In this document: in pieces, positions 1-11,687 of the stretch
Layout of the letters: each line of letters starts with the position of its first letter
Position numbering within the stretch: position 1 is the stretch's first letter
Made by a program: the position numbers and the translations under genes
The notes under the pieces: model-generated
What the model saw: the letters and a program-made list of their open reading frames with translations, nothing else
Told to the model about the DNA's origin: nothing
Databases searched by the model: none
DNA from: Vicia villosa
Taxonomy: Eukaryota; Streptophyta; Magnoliopsida; Fabales; Fabaceae
Length of the DNA: 64,000 nt
Direction: 5' to 3'
Assembly: GCF_029867415.1 (NCBI RefSeq)
Contig: NC_081180.1
Location: 236,507,761-236,571,760 of the forward strand

Positions 1-884
1 TGAATTTTCTGCTAAAACATTGGATTATCTTTGCAATGGCTAGTTAGAGGTGATTGAAGACAAGTCATTGGGTGTAGAGAACATCTCTTCTGCTGGTTTG
101 ATGTTTTAAGGGGAAGTAGGAAGTTCCCATAGTGGGATGTTTGACGATTTTCTCACGTTTTCAGCTTTGTTTCGAGTGTAAAGCACTACATAATGATATT
201 TGGTTAGAGAAATAACTCTTGTCCTTACGTGAAACTACTTATTAACAGTTGGCAAAATCATACATGAATAGCCTTTATCCTTCACTTTCTTCCTATCTCA
301 TTTTTGCATCAAAGCAAAGACTTTCATTTTCTAACCATTTATTTACAATTTTAGTGGAATACCAATTTAAATAGTTATCACTGAAGACTTAGATTGTGGC
401 CATATTCAGACTAGGTAAAATAATTTAAATTAGTAAGATTTGTTGACATAGAATTCAGAAACTTCTTCCTTGTGAGTTGAATATTTATAATTTAATTAAG
501 TTATTATTTATAATTTTTTAGACATATCTCTAAAATATTATCTTAAAATTTAAGATTTTAACAATAGTCATTAAAAAATTGTTAGCAAAGATGAATGCTA
601 AGCAGCAGACTAAAAAGTAGTGGTTAGAGTTAAAAGATAATTGTTTCATTAGAAAAACACATATTATGCATGATATAATTAAATTTATCATTCATATTTA
701 CAAATACATATAAATAAGTTATATACCAATTAATATTAATGGACTCATGCAGACTTTGATTAACAAGACAAACAAACACTACTTAGCACTTAGGGCGGTT
801 AGAGTTAACATAAAGGCGATTGTAACTTCTGGTCTTGATTCCATTGATTTGTTAAAATGTTAAAATTTTACGTGTCACTATTAA
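1..884. other. AT-rich intergenic sequence, no feature recognised
   Basis: No reading frame of useful length, no LTR terminus, no RNA gene and no clear tandem repeat was seen. The sequence is AT-rich with short poly-A and poly-T runs. It ends where Ogre-like LTR phrases begin, around 885. Confidence 0.6.
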
Positions 885-3300
885 CATAAGACAGGAGACT
901 TATCAGGAAAAGACTGGGCAAATTAGGGTTTTTGAGGCCCACAAAAGAATTCAACATTCATCTATGATTCAAAGGATTCTATAATCAATATCAAAGTCCA
1001 AGGACGGTTCAATGCAAGATCAATCAACTTCAAGTTCACAAGATGCTTCAATTAGGGTTTTTGACCTAATTCCACTAGAGGGTTGACTTTTAATCAGGAC
1101 ATGGTTTTAAGGCTCAAACTATGATTCAAGGGCATCCAAATCAACATCATAGTCCATTCATATCATTCATTTGAAGAGGAGAACTTGATTCATGTGGAAG
1201 TCATAAAACTGTAGTTCATTTGGAAAAAGTCAACTGTATAAGTCAACCATTGACTTTTGAGAAAAATGGTCAACTATGGACTTTTAAGGATCCAAATCAT
1301 CATCATCATATGGGTATTCAAGATATTTGATCAAACAAAATCCAAAGAATTCATCAAGAGTCAAAAAGTCAACAAAAGTCAAAATTAGGGTTTTAAGTGA
1401 ATTTTGACCTAATTTTGGAACTCCAAATTTTGCCTACAAACTCAAAAATATCCAAACATAAAAGTAGTAGATCTTGACAAAACAAACAACTTATCACAAT
1501 GCAACTTTTGGCTAAAAGTGATTATTTTGAGAGATTTTGGATTCAAAAAACTTATAAAATTTCTAAGTGTTTTCACCTAGTTTTTTCTTAACTTTATGGT
1601 CTTTTTTCTCCATGATCCAAAAAGAGTTTGAGGAAACTTTCAACAAGTGAATTGAAGTATGTAGCAAGGGATTTCCAAAGACATCAGTAGCATGAAAATC
1701 CATGGCTCCATCCAAGAGTTATGATTTTGTAAAGAAGGCACCATGAGCACTTGAATTCAAGAATGAAGATGAAGAAGTTATGAACCAAAACCATTTCAAA
1801 TGCAAATATTCCTTTCTTGCAGCCCATATAACTTGTTCAAAGCATAATAATCATAAGATTACACTTATTTTTGAGATATAATCCAAGTGTTTAAGACATT
1901 ATCCAAGTGATCATTCCATTAATGGCATAAAGATGACATTTCCATTTTGATAAAGAGGCTTTATGCACAAAGTCCACTCTCCTTGAGCTTCTCCCATGTC
2001 TCCTCTGCACCAAAAGCAAATTAAGTCCTATAAGAAAACCTCTAATATCATATCAAAGTCCTTGCAAGCATGCTTAAAGCTTGTACCTTCCATTGAAACC
2101 ATAAATGTCTCAGTTCTTCACAAACAAGCATGATGGTACAAGGTCATATGTGAGCTTCAAACTTCTGAGATTTTTCCCTCCACAAACCCTAAATCTTGCC
2201 TATAAATAGTGGGTATCACTCCCTTGATCAATTACACCAGAATTCTCCAAGTCACTTATCACTTGAAATTCTCCATTTTCCAATCTTTGCATTTTTCTAG
2301 TGATTTTGAGTTCCACAAGCTCTGGGTGACAACCAAAGGTTTTGACAACTTGTAAACATCATTTAGAAGGTGTATATACCTTCCTCAACCTCTCAAAGGT
2401 CCCCTAACGAAAAATCACCATTTCCACTCCATTAAAGCTTCATTTAAGCTCATCACTAGCCAAAATCAAAACCAAACAATTACCAACCAAATTAACCTTT
2501 CAAATAGTTTCTATTTATCATTTGGAAGCTATCCATAACATACACATACTTTCCAAACACACATAACCAGAAATCACCATTCAAAATTCCATTAAAGAAC
2601 ACCTTTGAACCAAAGTTATGATTTTGATTTTTACTCGTGCGTTTTCAGGCCTTTTGTGTTGGATACCTTTTAAACATCATTTAGAAGCTATCCAAACGCC
2701 TGTTTTGGATCTGTAACATCTGGAACCAAGAGATCCAACCATAAATTTTTTGCTTTGTAGGTGAAATCGTGTTTGAAGTTGCAGGCATTGGTAGAGCATT
2801 GTGAGCATTCCAAAAGGTTCCTGCGAGTGTCCAGATACTTGTAGCATTCCTAAGTCCTCTCAAATTCTGTGCTCAAGCTCATTTTTAGAGGTAAGAACCT
2901 TGAATTCGTGAATATCTATTTAGGCATCATTCTGATTATTTCTTGTTACCAACTTTTTTAGAATCATGTAAGGAATGAAAGCCCTAAGGTTTTAGGGCTT
3001 GATTATGTGTTTACAGAATTTAATTTGAAAACCCATTTTTAGGGTTCATCACTAATTTCCAGAAATTAACGTGTTTGAGTATGAATAAATTGATGTTAGT
3101 TATATATTTGAATTCGTGGTAAAAAAATGGATCGAAATGCATCTTTATTTTGTTCAATTTGGTTAAGATTTGAAGAAGTTGTGTTTTGATCCAAGGTTAT
3201 TTTGTTACTGCTGTTGGCGCGAGGAAGAAGATGAAGTTTCAAACTTCATTCTTAGAGCGCATTGTAAAATATAATAAGTTAGAGTTATTCCACTTACGAC

Positions 3301-3379
3301 TTCATCGTATAGCTCAATTGGTAACTTGTGTTTGCAAAGCGTAACCCTCACGTCTGGGGTTCAAATCTCCCTCGCCCCA
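3301..3379 (+). other. tRNA-like cassette 1 inside the Ogre-like LTR
   Basis: An A-box-like TAGCTCAATTGG (3310-3321) is followed about 47 bp later by a B-box/T-arm GGTTCAAATC (3358-3367) and a tRNA-like 3' end CTCGCCCCA. The 5' acceptor strand does not pair with the 3' end, so this is a degenerate tRNA-derived sequence and not a tRNA gene. Confidence 0.5.
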
Positions 3380-3460
3380 AACCTTTTTATTTCTTTTATT
3401 TTTCACACTTTTCAAACTTGTTTTGAAATATAATCAATTGGGCTTACTCCTATATCACCA

Positions 3461-3535
3461 GGCGCGCGCTGGTTTGTTGGCCATTGTTTTGAGTGCTGAG
3501 TCAAAGGGCGTGGGTTCAAGCCCTAGTGTCCACAC
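3461..3535 (+). other. tRNA-like cassette 2 inside the Ogre-like LTR
   Basis: A B-box-like GGTTCAAGCCC (3513-3523) follows a weak A-box region (TGGTTTGTTGGCCA, from 3470), ending in GTGTCCACA. It lies about 80 bp after cassette 1. No convincing acceptor stem forms. It is probably a tRNA- or SINE-derived insertion captured by the LTR. Confidence 0.4.
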
Positions 3536-5197
3536 CCCTTTATTTTTTATAACTTGTTTTTAGTTTTTTCCATTAAACTTTAAAAACTCATAGAAAATAG
3601 TAGAATTAGTATTTTTATCCCTTATTTTTTGTGTGATTTATTTATTTCATGTATTTTCATACCATGTTAAAAAATTCCAAAAATATTTATTTTATCATCA
3701 TTTAAAAATTAATCAAAAACATGTCTTTTTTATATTGAAAAATCAACTAATGATTATTTTGTTTTGATTATTTCTTTAATAGGACTTTGTTAATGTTTTT
3801 GTAAATATTTGTTTAGGGTTAGAATAGGATGTCTTTGACTTTCTGCATGTACCCTTAGACCATTTCTCTTAAAGAAATTGGTACTTAACAATTAAAATCA
3901 ATTAGGCTTAGGAGTTTATAATTAAACCCTAATTTGAAAACCCTAATTCAAAAACCTCAGGTTTAAAACCCTAATTCAAAAACATGTTGATCTTTGTTCA
4001 TCCATGATTAATTAGGTTTTTTTACCTTGTACATACTTGTTGATTTAATCCTTGTCTTGTACTTAATTGTTATTTAATTATTATCCAGTTAATTTCTTGT
4101 ATGTATTGATTATCTAACCCCATGTTTATTTATCATATCAATCATTCACCATTCATACATGATTTTGAATCCAATGGTTGAGATACATCCATCTCTTCTA
4201 TTTTATCATACTCACTTGTTTGTTCTTGTGTCACATGATATCACGCACACACAAACTTGAGGTATCCATTGTTGAATGCTTAAGATTCTTTGTTTTTGTC
4301 CAAAAGGATGGGAATATTTTTGACTAAAATTGTCAAGGTACTCAAACTCTTCTCCCAATCTCTTTTATCTTATGTTTAAAGTATTATTAAAGCTTTTTAC
4401 TTTGTCTTTTAAAATAGTTTTGTATTGTTAAAGCTCAACCAAACCCTTTGTTTTTTAAACTTTGGTACTAAGAGTATAATTATTCCCGGTGAAACTATTG
4501 TTAGTCCATTGACCTTTGTATTATTAAAGATAAGTCTTTTATTTTAAACCTTGGTGTTAAGAGAAGAATTATTCCCGGTAAAACTTCTCCTAACCCATTG
4601 GCCATGTATTTCAAAGCTTGGTCCCCTTTTGTTTTAAAATTGTTAAGTATTTTAAAGCTTAACCTTTTAAACTTATTAGGTATTTTAAAGCCTAATCCTT
4701 TTTCAAAATGTTTTGTTAAGTATTGTTAAAGTTTAACACCCAAAAATATTTTGGCCACTTTGGCCCATTTTTTGTCCTTTTAAGAGGAACTACAGAAGCT
4801 CTGACTTCCCTATTGTTAAAGAGTATGTAGACCTAAGATGCGATGTCTTATCGAGCTCACTTTCAAAAACTTCTCTTCTCATCCCCACCCTCTATTTCAA
4901 ATAAGTTTTTCACATGGGATTTTCAAAAAATGAACAAACAAAGACAATAACACAAATCAAAGAGTTTCCCATGGAGTACCATGGATATGAGGGGTGCTTA
5001 AAATCTTCCCCTTGTATAACAAACCCTCCGTAGCCATATCTTTGATAAGTTTATTAGTTTTGATTTTAAAAACTTCTGTGGGTTTTATTCGCTCTTTCAT
5101 CCATTCCTTTTGGAAACAATAAAGTGCGGTGGCGACTCTGTTTAAAAATGAGTTAAATCTTTCCAATGACTTTATTCTCATCAATTTCACCGCTACA

Positions 5198-5563
5198 CTA
5201 GTCACTTAAATTTGAATCACTCATTTGGTTTACTTGAATCATATGTCATTTTATCTCACGGAATTATGACATGGTGTATTTGAATCAAACCATGATTCTA
5301 ATAAAGTAAAAGACTAAACTATTTTATATGATTGAAGTGAATTATGTTATGGTCTAAGTTTATTGCACAAAGTCTTTTGTAACTGGATACGCCTCTGACC
5401 ATTTTATTTGAATAATGTGATGTATAAATCAAATTGACTCCTCAATATTCAAATCATAGGACCTGAGATTCATGAATATAAAACATTAAGTTATATGATT
5501 CAAATTTAAATGTGTATGATTCAAATCATGGTCTAAAATCCCTAAAAATAATTTTGTGAGGGT
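5198..5563. other. short spacer, target site of the Ogre-type solo LTR
   Basis: This is AT-rich sequence with repeated GATTCAAAT-like words and no coding potential. Its last five bases, AGGGT (5559-5563), are repeated at 10132-10136 and form the target-site duplication of the following solo LTR. Confidence 0.6.
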
Positions 5564-7900
5564 TGTCGCACGCTCGCGAAAAATGAACAGAGTCGCCACC
5601 AATATATTTATCCCATAAGGGAAAGGAATATCAGAAAACCTAACAAAGGAAGGAACAGGGTCTTGCGACCAGAGAATCAAGGTACGGGAGTCGGTTACGC
5701 AAGGGGAAGGTATTAGCACCCCTCGCGCCCATCGTACTCGATGGTATCCACCTGTGTTTGTTTCTATCTAAAGGGTGTGTACTATGTCTATGTCTATATG
5801 CGAATGAATGCAAAAAGAAATACGGGGAAAAGAAGGAATTATTTACAAGTGTGCTCGTTCAAGCCCCGCGACTTGATGCCTACGTATCCTTTTCAGGAAT
5901 CAGAGCGCCGTAGTTCGGCTCAAGATTTTCTGTTTGTTTTTGTGTTTTTTAGTTGGGCGGAGTTAACGCTCGCGCTCTTGCATAAGGGATCGACCTAGGA
6001 TGCAATAGAGCGGAGATAACAATGCCCTTAAGAAATGAGAGAAAGAGAGAGTTCGAGTGTTTCGAGGAAATCCCTTAAGCAAGGGAAACTCGAGTTACTC
6101 TTTGGTTTGTGTTTTTTAAAGATTGGGAATTTACGCCTGAAATGGAACCCTTAAGCAAGGGAGCCCCAAGCACTCGAACATCCCTTAAGCAAGGGAAGTT
6201 ACAAGCTTCCATTCCTTTTTTATTAGTCAAAGTATTTATTAGTCATTTTTATGCGTTTTCTTGGTATTTTTTATGGGGATTTTTATTCAAGTATTTTTAG
6301 ATGTTTTACGGTTATAAAAGAAAAAGAAACTAGCCTAAGTATGAAGGGGATTTCTACCTGATGTTATCATGGTTTCTACCTAAAGTTAGGATTTAAAAGA
6401 AGCATGAAAAAATAAAGCGCTAAGTAGAAAATTGAGAATAGCATAAGAACATGAAAAAGAACAAGTTAAAAATATAGCACAAAGGTGAATTAAAAGTACT
6501 ATTATTTTTATGGGTTTTTTATGAGAGAAAGTGAATTTAAATAAAGCTAAAGAAGCTAAAATGTGAACCTAAAGCTAACATTTTTTATGAACATTTTATA
6601 TGACAAAAATATGTACTAAAGTCTAAAATAAAAGGAAGAAAATTAGCAATTTTATTGCCTAAAAATAATGGAAAAAGACTAAGTAAAAAACTAAATTTCA
6701 CTAGTTAAAATATAGAGCCAGGGGGGTATGAACTGGAATTAAAGGTGTGAGGAATAAATGGGGACACAGGGCCCAGGTCTGGCCCAAAAAGCATTTTTGT
6801 ATTGATTTTCAGCACAAAGAAAAAAAAGAGATGCATTGGGCTCAAATGGAGGGTGAAGACAGAATTTTTGTACGGGCCCAAATGTATTGCTCCATGGATT
6901 CAGTTTTTGTTTAATTTTTATAACAGAAAAAAAAGAAAATTGAAAAGGAAAATAAAAAGAAAAAGGGAAACGGTGCGTTTCATGTATATGAGATTAGGGT
7001 TGTGTGACTATTCAGCTTCCTTCTCGCCTCACTCTCAAGTCCCTCTCTTTCTCAACCTTCCTCGCCAGAAATCGCTCCGCCGCGCCGGAGGCGGCGGAGC
7101 CTCACCTTTACTCGAATTCTTTTCGTCATCCCCTTCACCTTAACCTCCTCCTTTCAAATCTTAACCCTAAGTTCTCAGATTCTCTCTCGTTTTGCTAGAT
7201 CGTAAACCCTAGATCCAAAGAAAAATGAAATCTAACACGAACAACAACGAATCACCAGGCGTAACCACGGGGAAGGAATCGGGGTAGACTAATCTAACAT
7301 ACAACAAGAAGAAAGTGAAGAAAGATCAAAGGATTGCTTACCTACCGGAGTAGCTCCGGTGGCTCTTCCTTTCGATGATGGCGTATTGGCGAAATGAACG
7401 CGAGAGAAAACACTTCAATTTCAGGTAATCTTCTGTGACTCCTCTCTATCTTCTTCTTCTTCTACCTTTCTGTTATTCTTTCTTTTTGAATTCTGGCCGT
7501 CTTGCGTTGTTGTTGTGGTGAGGTGAGAATGGAGCGTGTGATTGCAGGGAGTTGATAATTGTTGGGGAGCATACGGCTGAGGCTAAACTCAACCAACCGG
7601 AGCTCCGATGCGAAGCTCCGATGGCCACTGGATATGAGCGTATGAGAGTTTACGGTGAATTGAGGGCGACTGATGATGAAGATTATGGAGAAGATTAGAG
7701 TAGAATTGAAGATGGTGAAGCTTGTGGAGGGGAAGATGGTATGTGATGATGAATGATGATGAAGTGGTGAATGGAGCGTGTGAAGGTTGAAGATGGAGGG
7801 AATGGCGTGAGTGAGAGTGGTTGAAGGTGGAGAATGGAGAGTGTGAATTTGCAGAGAGTGAGAGTGATTGAGAGGTGTGAAGTGAACGTGTGTATTGAGA

Positions 7901-7909
7901 TTATATAGA
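7901..7909 (-). promoter_or_regulatory. probable TATA box of the Ogre-type LTR
   Basis: The minus strand reads GTCTATATAA. It is followed by a CT-rich leader (repeated CACTCTCACTCT-like words). Transcription would start about 30 bp on, near 7870, giving a U3 of about 2.2 kb. Confidence 0.5.
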
Positions 7910-8029
7910 CGACTGAGGGCAATGTGAGCCATTAGATTTGAAGCAGGAGGTTAGGGATTGAGGGTGAGGATTGATTCGGAGTGGGAGGTGGTTACTTCTG
8001 TTTTGATTTTCTGTTGCTTAGAGATTGAG

Positions 8030-8790
8030 GAAGTTACTGAATCAGTTATTTCAGTTAGCTTGCATCGAAACCAGTGGGCTGAGTTGGCAAGTTAGTTATA
8101 GGGCTGTTAGAATCAGTTATAGTTAGTTAGAGGTTGACTGAAATGTGGGCCATTGGATTGAGAGTTCAGTTAGAGGATCTGAGGGTAGAGATCAATTCTG
8201 ACTTTGGGTTATGAAAGTTAGTTACCAAGGGATTTTGATGGTTATGAACTGTTTTGGGATTTTTAGAAGTGAGTGAAGTGAATTGGGGTGTGGTAATTCT
8301 GTTTTGACAGTTAAGATGGTTAGAAGGTTGTTAGGGAAGTTAAGTTGGTTTGTAGAAGTTTATTTTGTGAAGATTCTGTTAGAAGTTAGGATTAGTTAGG
8401 GACGGTTATAGGTTCCGTTCAAAATGTTAAAAGGTTGGTTATGTTAACTGATATAGGTGAGTGAATCTAGTTAGTTGAAACTGTTAGTAGGCTTTGAAAC
8501 AGTTAAAGAGTTTGTTATATGTCAGTTTGGTAGTTGAAAGTTGTTAGGACAGTTAGAAAATGGTTAGCTGGTGAAACTGAAGTTAGCTATGCTGGGAGTT
8601 AGGGGTTTGTTAACAAATTAGCTGTGGTTTGAACGCAGGGTAGCTGGACTATTATGAAAAGTTTTTTTTAGTTAGCAATTGGTTGGAATTAACTGCTGTT
8701 AAGTATAGGTGGTTAGAAGTGTCATCAATTCTGTTTGACATTTAGTTATGAATAGGTAGTTAGAAACTGGTTTGAAAAAGTTAGGAGGTT
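8030..8790. repeat. GTTAG-rich degenerate repeat region in LTR U3
   Basis: The plus strand is saturated with GTTAG/AGTTAGTTA words at irregular spacing (for example 8050-8130, 8270-8420, 8560-8800). No clean period could be defined by eye. Confidence 0.4.
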
Positions 8791-10399
8791 AGTTAAAGAA
8801 TGGAAACTGGGTTAGAAATAGGTTGTTATAAACTGTTTTTTTTTTTGTATGGAGTATGTGTATGTGATGTATGGATGAGTTGTGTTAATGGTGAAATGTA
8901 TTTTTCATTTGTTGTAACAGGTATAGTGCTGGTTTGGATTTATGGGAAGCTGGTTCTTTACATGATTCAGTTCTGTCCTCATCTTCCTTTGGCTTGTTTG
9001 AATGATGCAAGGGCTGAAATGAATTTGTCCTGTGGCAGGTTCGGTTCCATGATGCTGAACCGGTTTACACTGGTTTCTTTTTGCATGGGCGGTTCGGTTT
9101 CAAGTGCAGGCAGCAGAGTTGGCTTGGTTTAAAGCTTGGCAGCCTTGGCAAAGTTTGGGACAACTTATGAAGCCTTTGAGCTTTGAGCATTGAAGCATGA
9201 AGAAAATGAAGATGAACTCAGGCTCCTTTTTCTTTGTAATTTTTTTGTAGTTGAATCATGGAATTTTTCTTTGTAATGGACTTTGAAACGGTATTTGTGA
9301 AACGGTATTTGAATGAATGTAATATGAATTGTGTAATAGGAATGTGGATTTTTGAACGAATGTTTGGAAATTGATGGACATTGTATTTTGATAAATTGTA
9401 GAGTTCTTGAAAGGAAATTGTTTGAATGGTTCATGAATGAATGTTGAAACTTGGGGGTGTTCTTGATGTTTATCTTTTTATGGAAAAAGGATGATATTTG
9501 TAACTTAACTCTTGATCCTTGAATTTATGCTTGCAACTTTGAATAGAACATTCTTATGAGTGGGTCATGAATGATACCTGAATGAATATTGAATTTAAAT
9601 CTTCTTTTCCTTTCTTTTTGAATGGGCAACATGACACAATCAAAGAATGTAGTATCGGCCAGATGCCAAAAGATGAGCAAAACAACAGTAGTTGGTCTAC
9701 AAAAGTCAATCTTCTATGGTTGACTTTGTTGACCAAAAGTTAACCCCTGAGCTCATATCTTTAAATTCACTCGTTTCTAAGCAAGCACATTAAGAACCTC
9801 AATCCATTTATTCTTCGGTCTTTTAAAATCAAACCAAACACTTGTAATAGAAACAATCTCCCCGAGAGAGTCAAAGTCTTGAAATATTGTATGACCATTG
9901 TAACAAAAGACTTGATGAAGTGTGCACGAGCTCGAAACCCTAATTAAAGAGTCTCGATTCAAATAACTAGGGAAATAAACCCTAGTCCATGACAACTGAT
10001 CCCATGATATGTGTATGTTTATTTAATGCATGAATGCGAGGTCATGTTAATGCCCTAATGGAGGTATGCAGATGATCGCGATGCTTAAGTCAATTAAAAA
10101 TTAAAGGGTAGGACAAATTTGGGGTATGACAAGGGTCAAATAACTTATATTCGAGTTTTAATTTGAATACTACATTTAATTTTTTTTGTGTTATTTTACT
10201 TATTAACTTGAAATTGCACTATTATTTCATCTCTTGACAAGTACAACGTCTATGAGGTAGAAGGAATAAGCAATTTCCCAACAGGGAGTTCACTATAACA
10301 ATGTTTTTTATGAACGTTAGTAATGGAGATTATGATCGAGACTCTCGTGGAAGAGCTTTTGGGGACTCCTTTAGCTATTAGATTGTGTTGTCCAAGTTC

Positions 10400-10660
10400 G
10401 GAAGATTTTGAAGTCAATGTTCTGGAAAAACAATTTCTAAAGATTCTGAAGACAAGGTTCTAGAAGAACAAGTTTTGAAGATTCTGAACAAATGAGATCC
10501 TGAAGACCAAGTGGTGAAGACTCTGAAGACAAGATTATGGACAAACAAGTTTTGAAAACTCTGATGACTTAGAATGTGAAGGTTCAAATACCAAGTGCTG
10601 AAGACTTTGAAGACAAGGTTGTGAATCAACAAGTTATAAAGACTCTGAATACTTAGGTTA
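10400..10660 (+). repeat. degenerate short tandem repeats (about 45 bp) with GAAGACTCTGA core
   Basis: There are about five to six imperfect units of the form 'aagttttgaagactctgaagacaaggtt'. They lie in the LTR remnant, upstream of its TATA-like site. Confidence 0.55.
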
Positions 10661-11068
10661 TGGTGTCTCAAGTTTTGTTCCTTCTAAGCATTCTTTAACA
10701 TTAACTATTAGAAGCCTGTAAATATTAGAAGATAAGATCCAAATTGGTTTACGTGAGGAAATAGTACAACATTCAAATGTCCCCACTACTCGGATAGGGT
10801 GGCACAAAGATTGTACTTCTGTACGATGTTGTCGACCACTACCTCACTAACCATGGAGCAAAACAGATGGAATTGAGTATTCCTATTATACACTTCAACA
10901 GACTTCTTTTTGGCGATAAAAGGAAGACTTGGAAGATTGAAGAAAAACCTAAAGAACACTACAAAACTTACATTGAAACTCCACGCAAATTTTTATGATA
11001 ATTCTCTGTATAATTTTGTAAGCAAGTGAATTTTTGTTCGTTAACTTGCAGCAAGTGAGATTTTGATC

Positions 11069-11367
11069 ATATACTTGTTTAACACTCTTTATGTTAATTG
11101 ATTGGATTTAAACTTCTGTAATCCTCTTTCAAGAAGCAACTAAGCAAACACAAACCTTTTTATTTAACCTATGAGTTGATAGTTCCTTGAGAGACTAGGG
11201 CTTTAGTCAGAATTCTTCATATACTTGTTTAACACTCTTTGTGTTAATTGATTGTATTTAAACTTCTGTAATCCGCTTTGAAGAAGCAACTAAGAAAACA
11301 CAAACCTTTTTATTTAACTTATGAGTTGATAGTTCCTTGAGAGACTAGGGCTTTAGTTAGAATTCTC
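11069..11367 (+). repeat. direct tandem duplication, about 150 bp, two copies
   Basis: The segment starting CATATACTTGTTTAACACTC (11069) recurs at 11219 with only a few substitutions. Both copies run through CTTGAGAGACTAGGGCTTTAG. It duplicates the 3' part of the LTR remnant. Confidence 0.85.
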
Positions 11368-11403
11368 AAGAAGATATTTATGATTGGTCTTTACGGTTTG
11401 CAA

Positions 11404-11556
11404 TGTAACGTCCCAGGTTGCTTTCAGGATGATCGACTGGTCCCACAAACCAACACATGTCTTTTCAGCATGATTTGTCCTCACTCACACGCTTTTCGGG
11501 AAACTTCCCAGAAAGACACCCATCCCAGAATTGCTCTAAGTCCTTATAAGCTTTCC
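11404..11556 (-). mobile_element. Cassandra-like TRIM fragment carrying 5S rRNA-derived sequence
   Basis: On the minus strand, GGGATGGGTG...TGGGAAGT resembles the 3' half of 5S rRNA (GGATGGGTGACCTCCTGGGAAG). It is followed by CGTGTGAGTGAGGAC and an LTR-like end GGGACGTTACA at 11404. Cassandra TRIMs carry 5S sequence in their LTRs, and this looks like a truncated LTR end of one. The 5' half of the 5S sequence is absent. Confidence 0.55.
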
Positions 11557-11687
11557 TTCAACTATGCAGTCCTATACCTGCACAGCCTCAGGATCCCTCA
11601 GGATCAATCACACTCTCACAACCACTTCCAATTGAAACTACCTCACTTCACTCCCTACAACATATTCCCATTTCATTATCATCATAA

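Larger units (their letters stand above)
885..5197 (+). mobile_element. Ogre-like (Ty3-gypsy, Tat lineage) LTR, 5' truncated or edge unresolved
   Basis: This is long non-coding sequence of the kind found in Fabeae Ogre LTRs. It has 'gcaaattagggttttt' near the left, many 'caaaaccctaattca' phrases, and at 5131-5145 a GGTGGCGACTCTG motif close to the right end. The same motif lies 33 bp inside the end of the reverse-strand solo LTR at 5564. I place the right edge at CGCTACA (5197). I could not find a TGTCATACCCC start, so the left part is probably missing or diverged. No target duplication was found. Two tRNA-like cassettes lie inside. No coding potential is visible. Confidence 0.5.
5564..10131 (-). 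mobile_element. Ogre-type solo LTR (4568 bp) with perfect 5-bp TSD
   Basis: On the minus strand the LTR starts TGTCATACCCCAAATTTG (from 10131), the usual Ogre start. It ends ...CGCGAGCGTGCGACA at 5564. AGGGT flanks both ends (5559-5563 and 10132-10136), so this is a complete solo LTR left by LTR-LTR recombination. A TATA box near 7905 and a pyrimidine-rich leader mark U3/R. A GTAAG splice-donor-like site (minus strand, near 7340) lies downstream. The reading frames inside (for example minus 7462-7932) are low-complexity Ser/His/Thr-rich sequence and not convincing genes. Confidence 0.85.
10137..11368 (+). mobile_element. SIRE/Maximus-like Ty1-copia LTR remnant
   Basis: At 10400-10660 there are repeated GAAGACTCTGAAGACAAG-like words, which I associate with Maximus-type LTRs of pea relatives. 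These are followed by a TATA-like GGCGATAAAAGGA (10913) and a terminal GAGACTAGGGCTTTAG phrase. No clean TG...CA ends or target duplication were identified, so boundaries are approximate. The left edge abuts the duplicated AGGGT of the Ogre solo LTR. Confidence 0.45.

Noticed and set aside
3301..3379. functional tRNA gene
   Set aside because: The acceptor stem does not pair and the D/anticodon arms are degenerate. Kept only as a tRNA-like cassette.
6802..7198. overlapping plus-strand ORFs in the Ogre-type solo LTR
   Set aside because: Antisense to the LTR, lysine-rich or Ser/Leu-rich composition artefacts, no ATG context or conservation evidence.
7462..7932. 156-residue minus-strand ORF in the Ogre-type solo LTR
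   Set aside because: Low-complexity His/Ser/Thr content from CT-rich leader repeats, and it lies across the LTR TATA/leader. Not conserved in the other Ogre-like LTR seen here.
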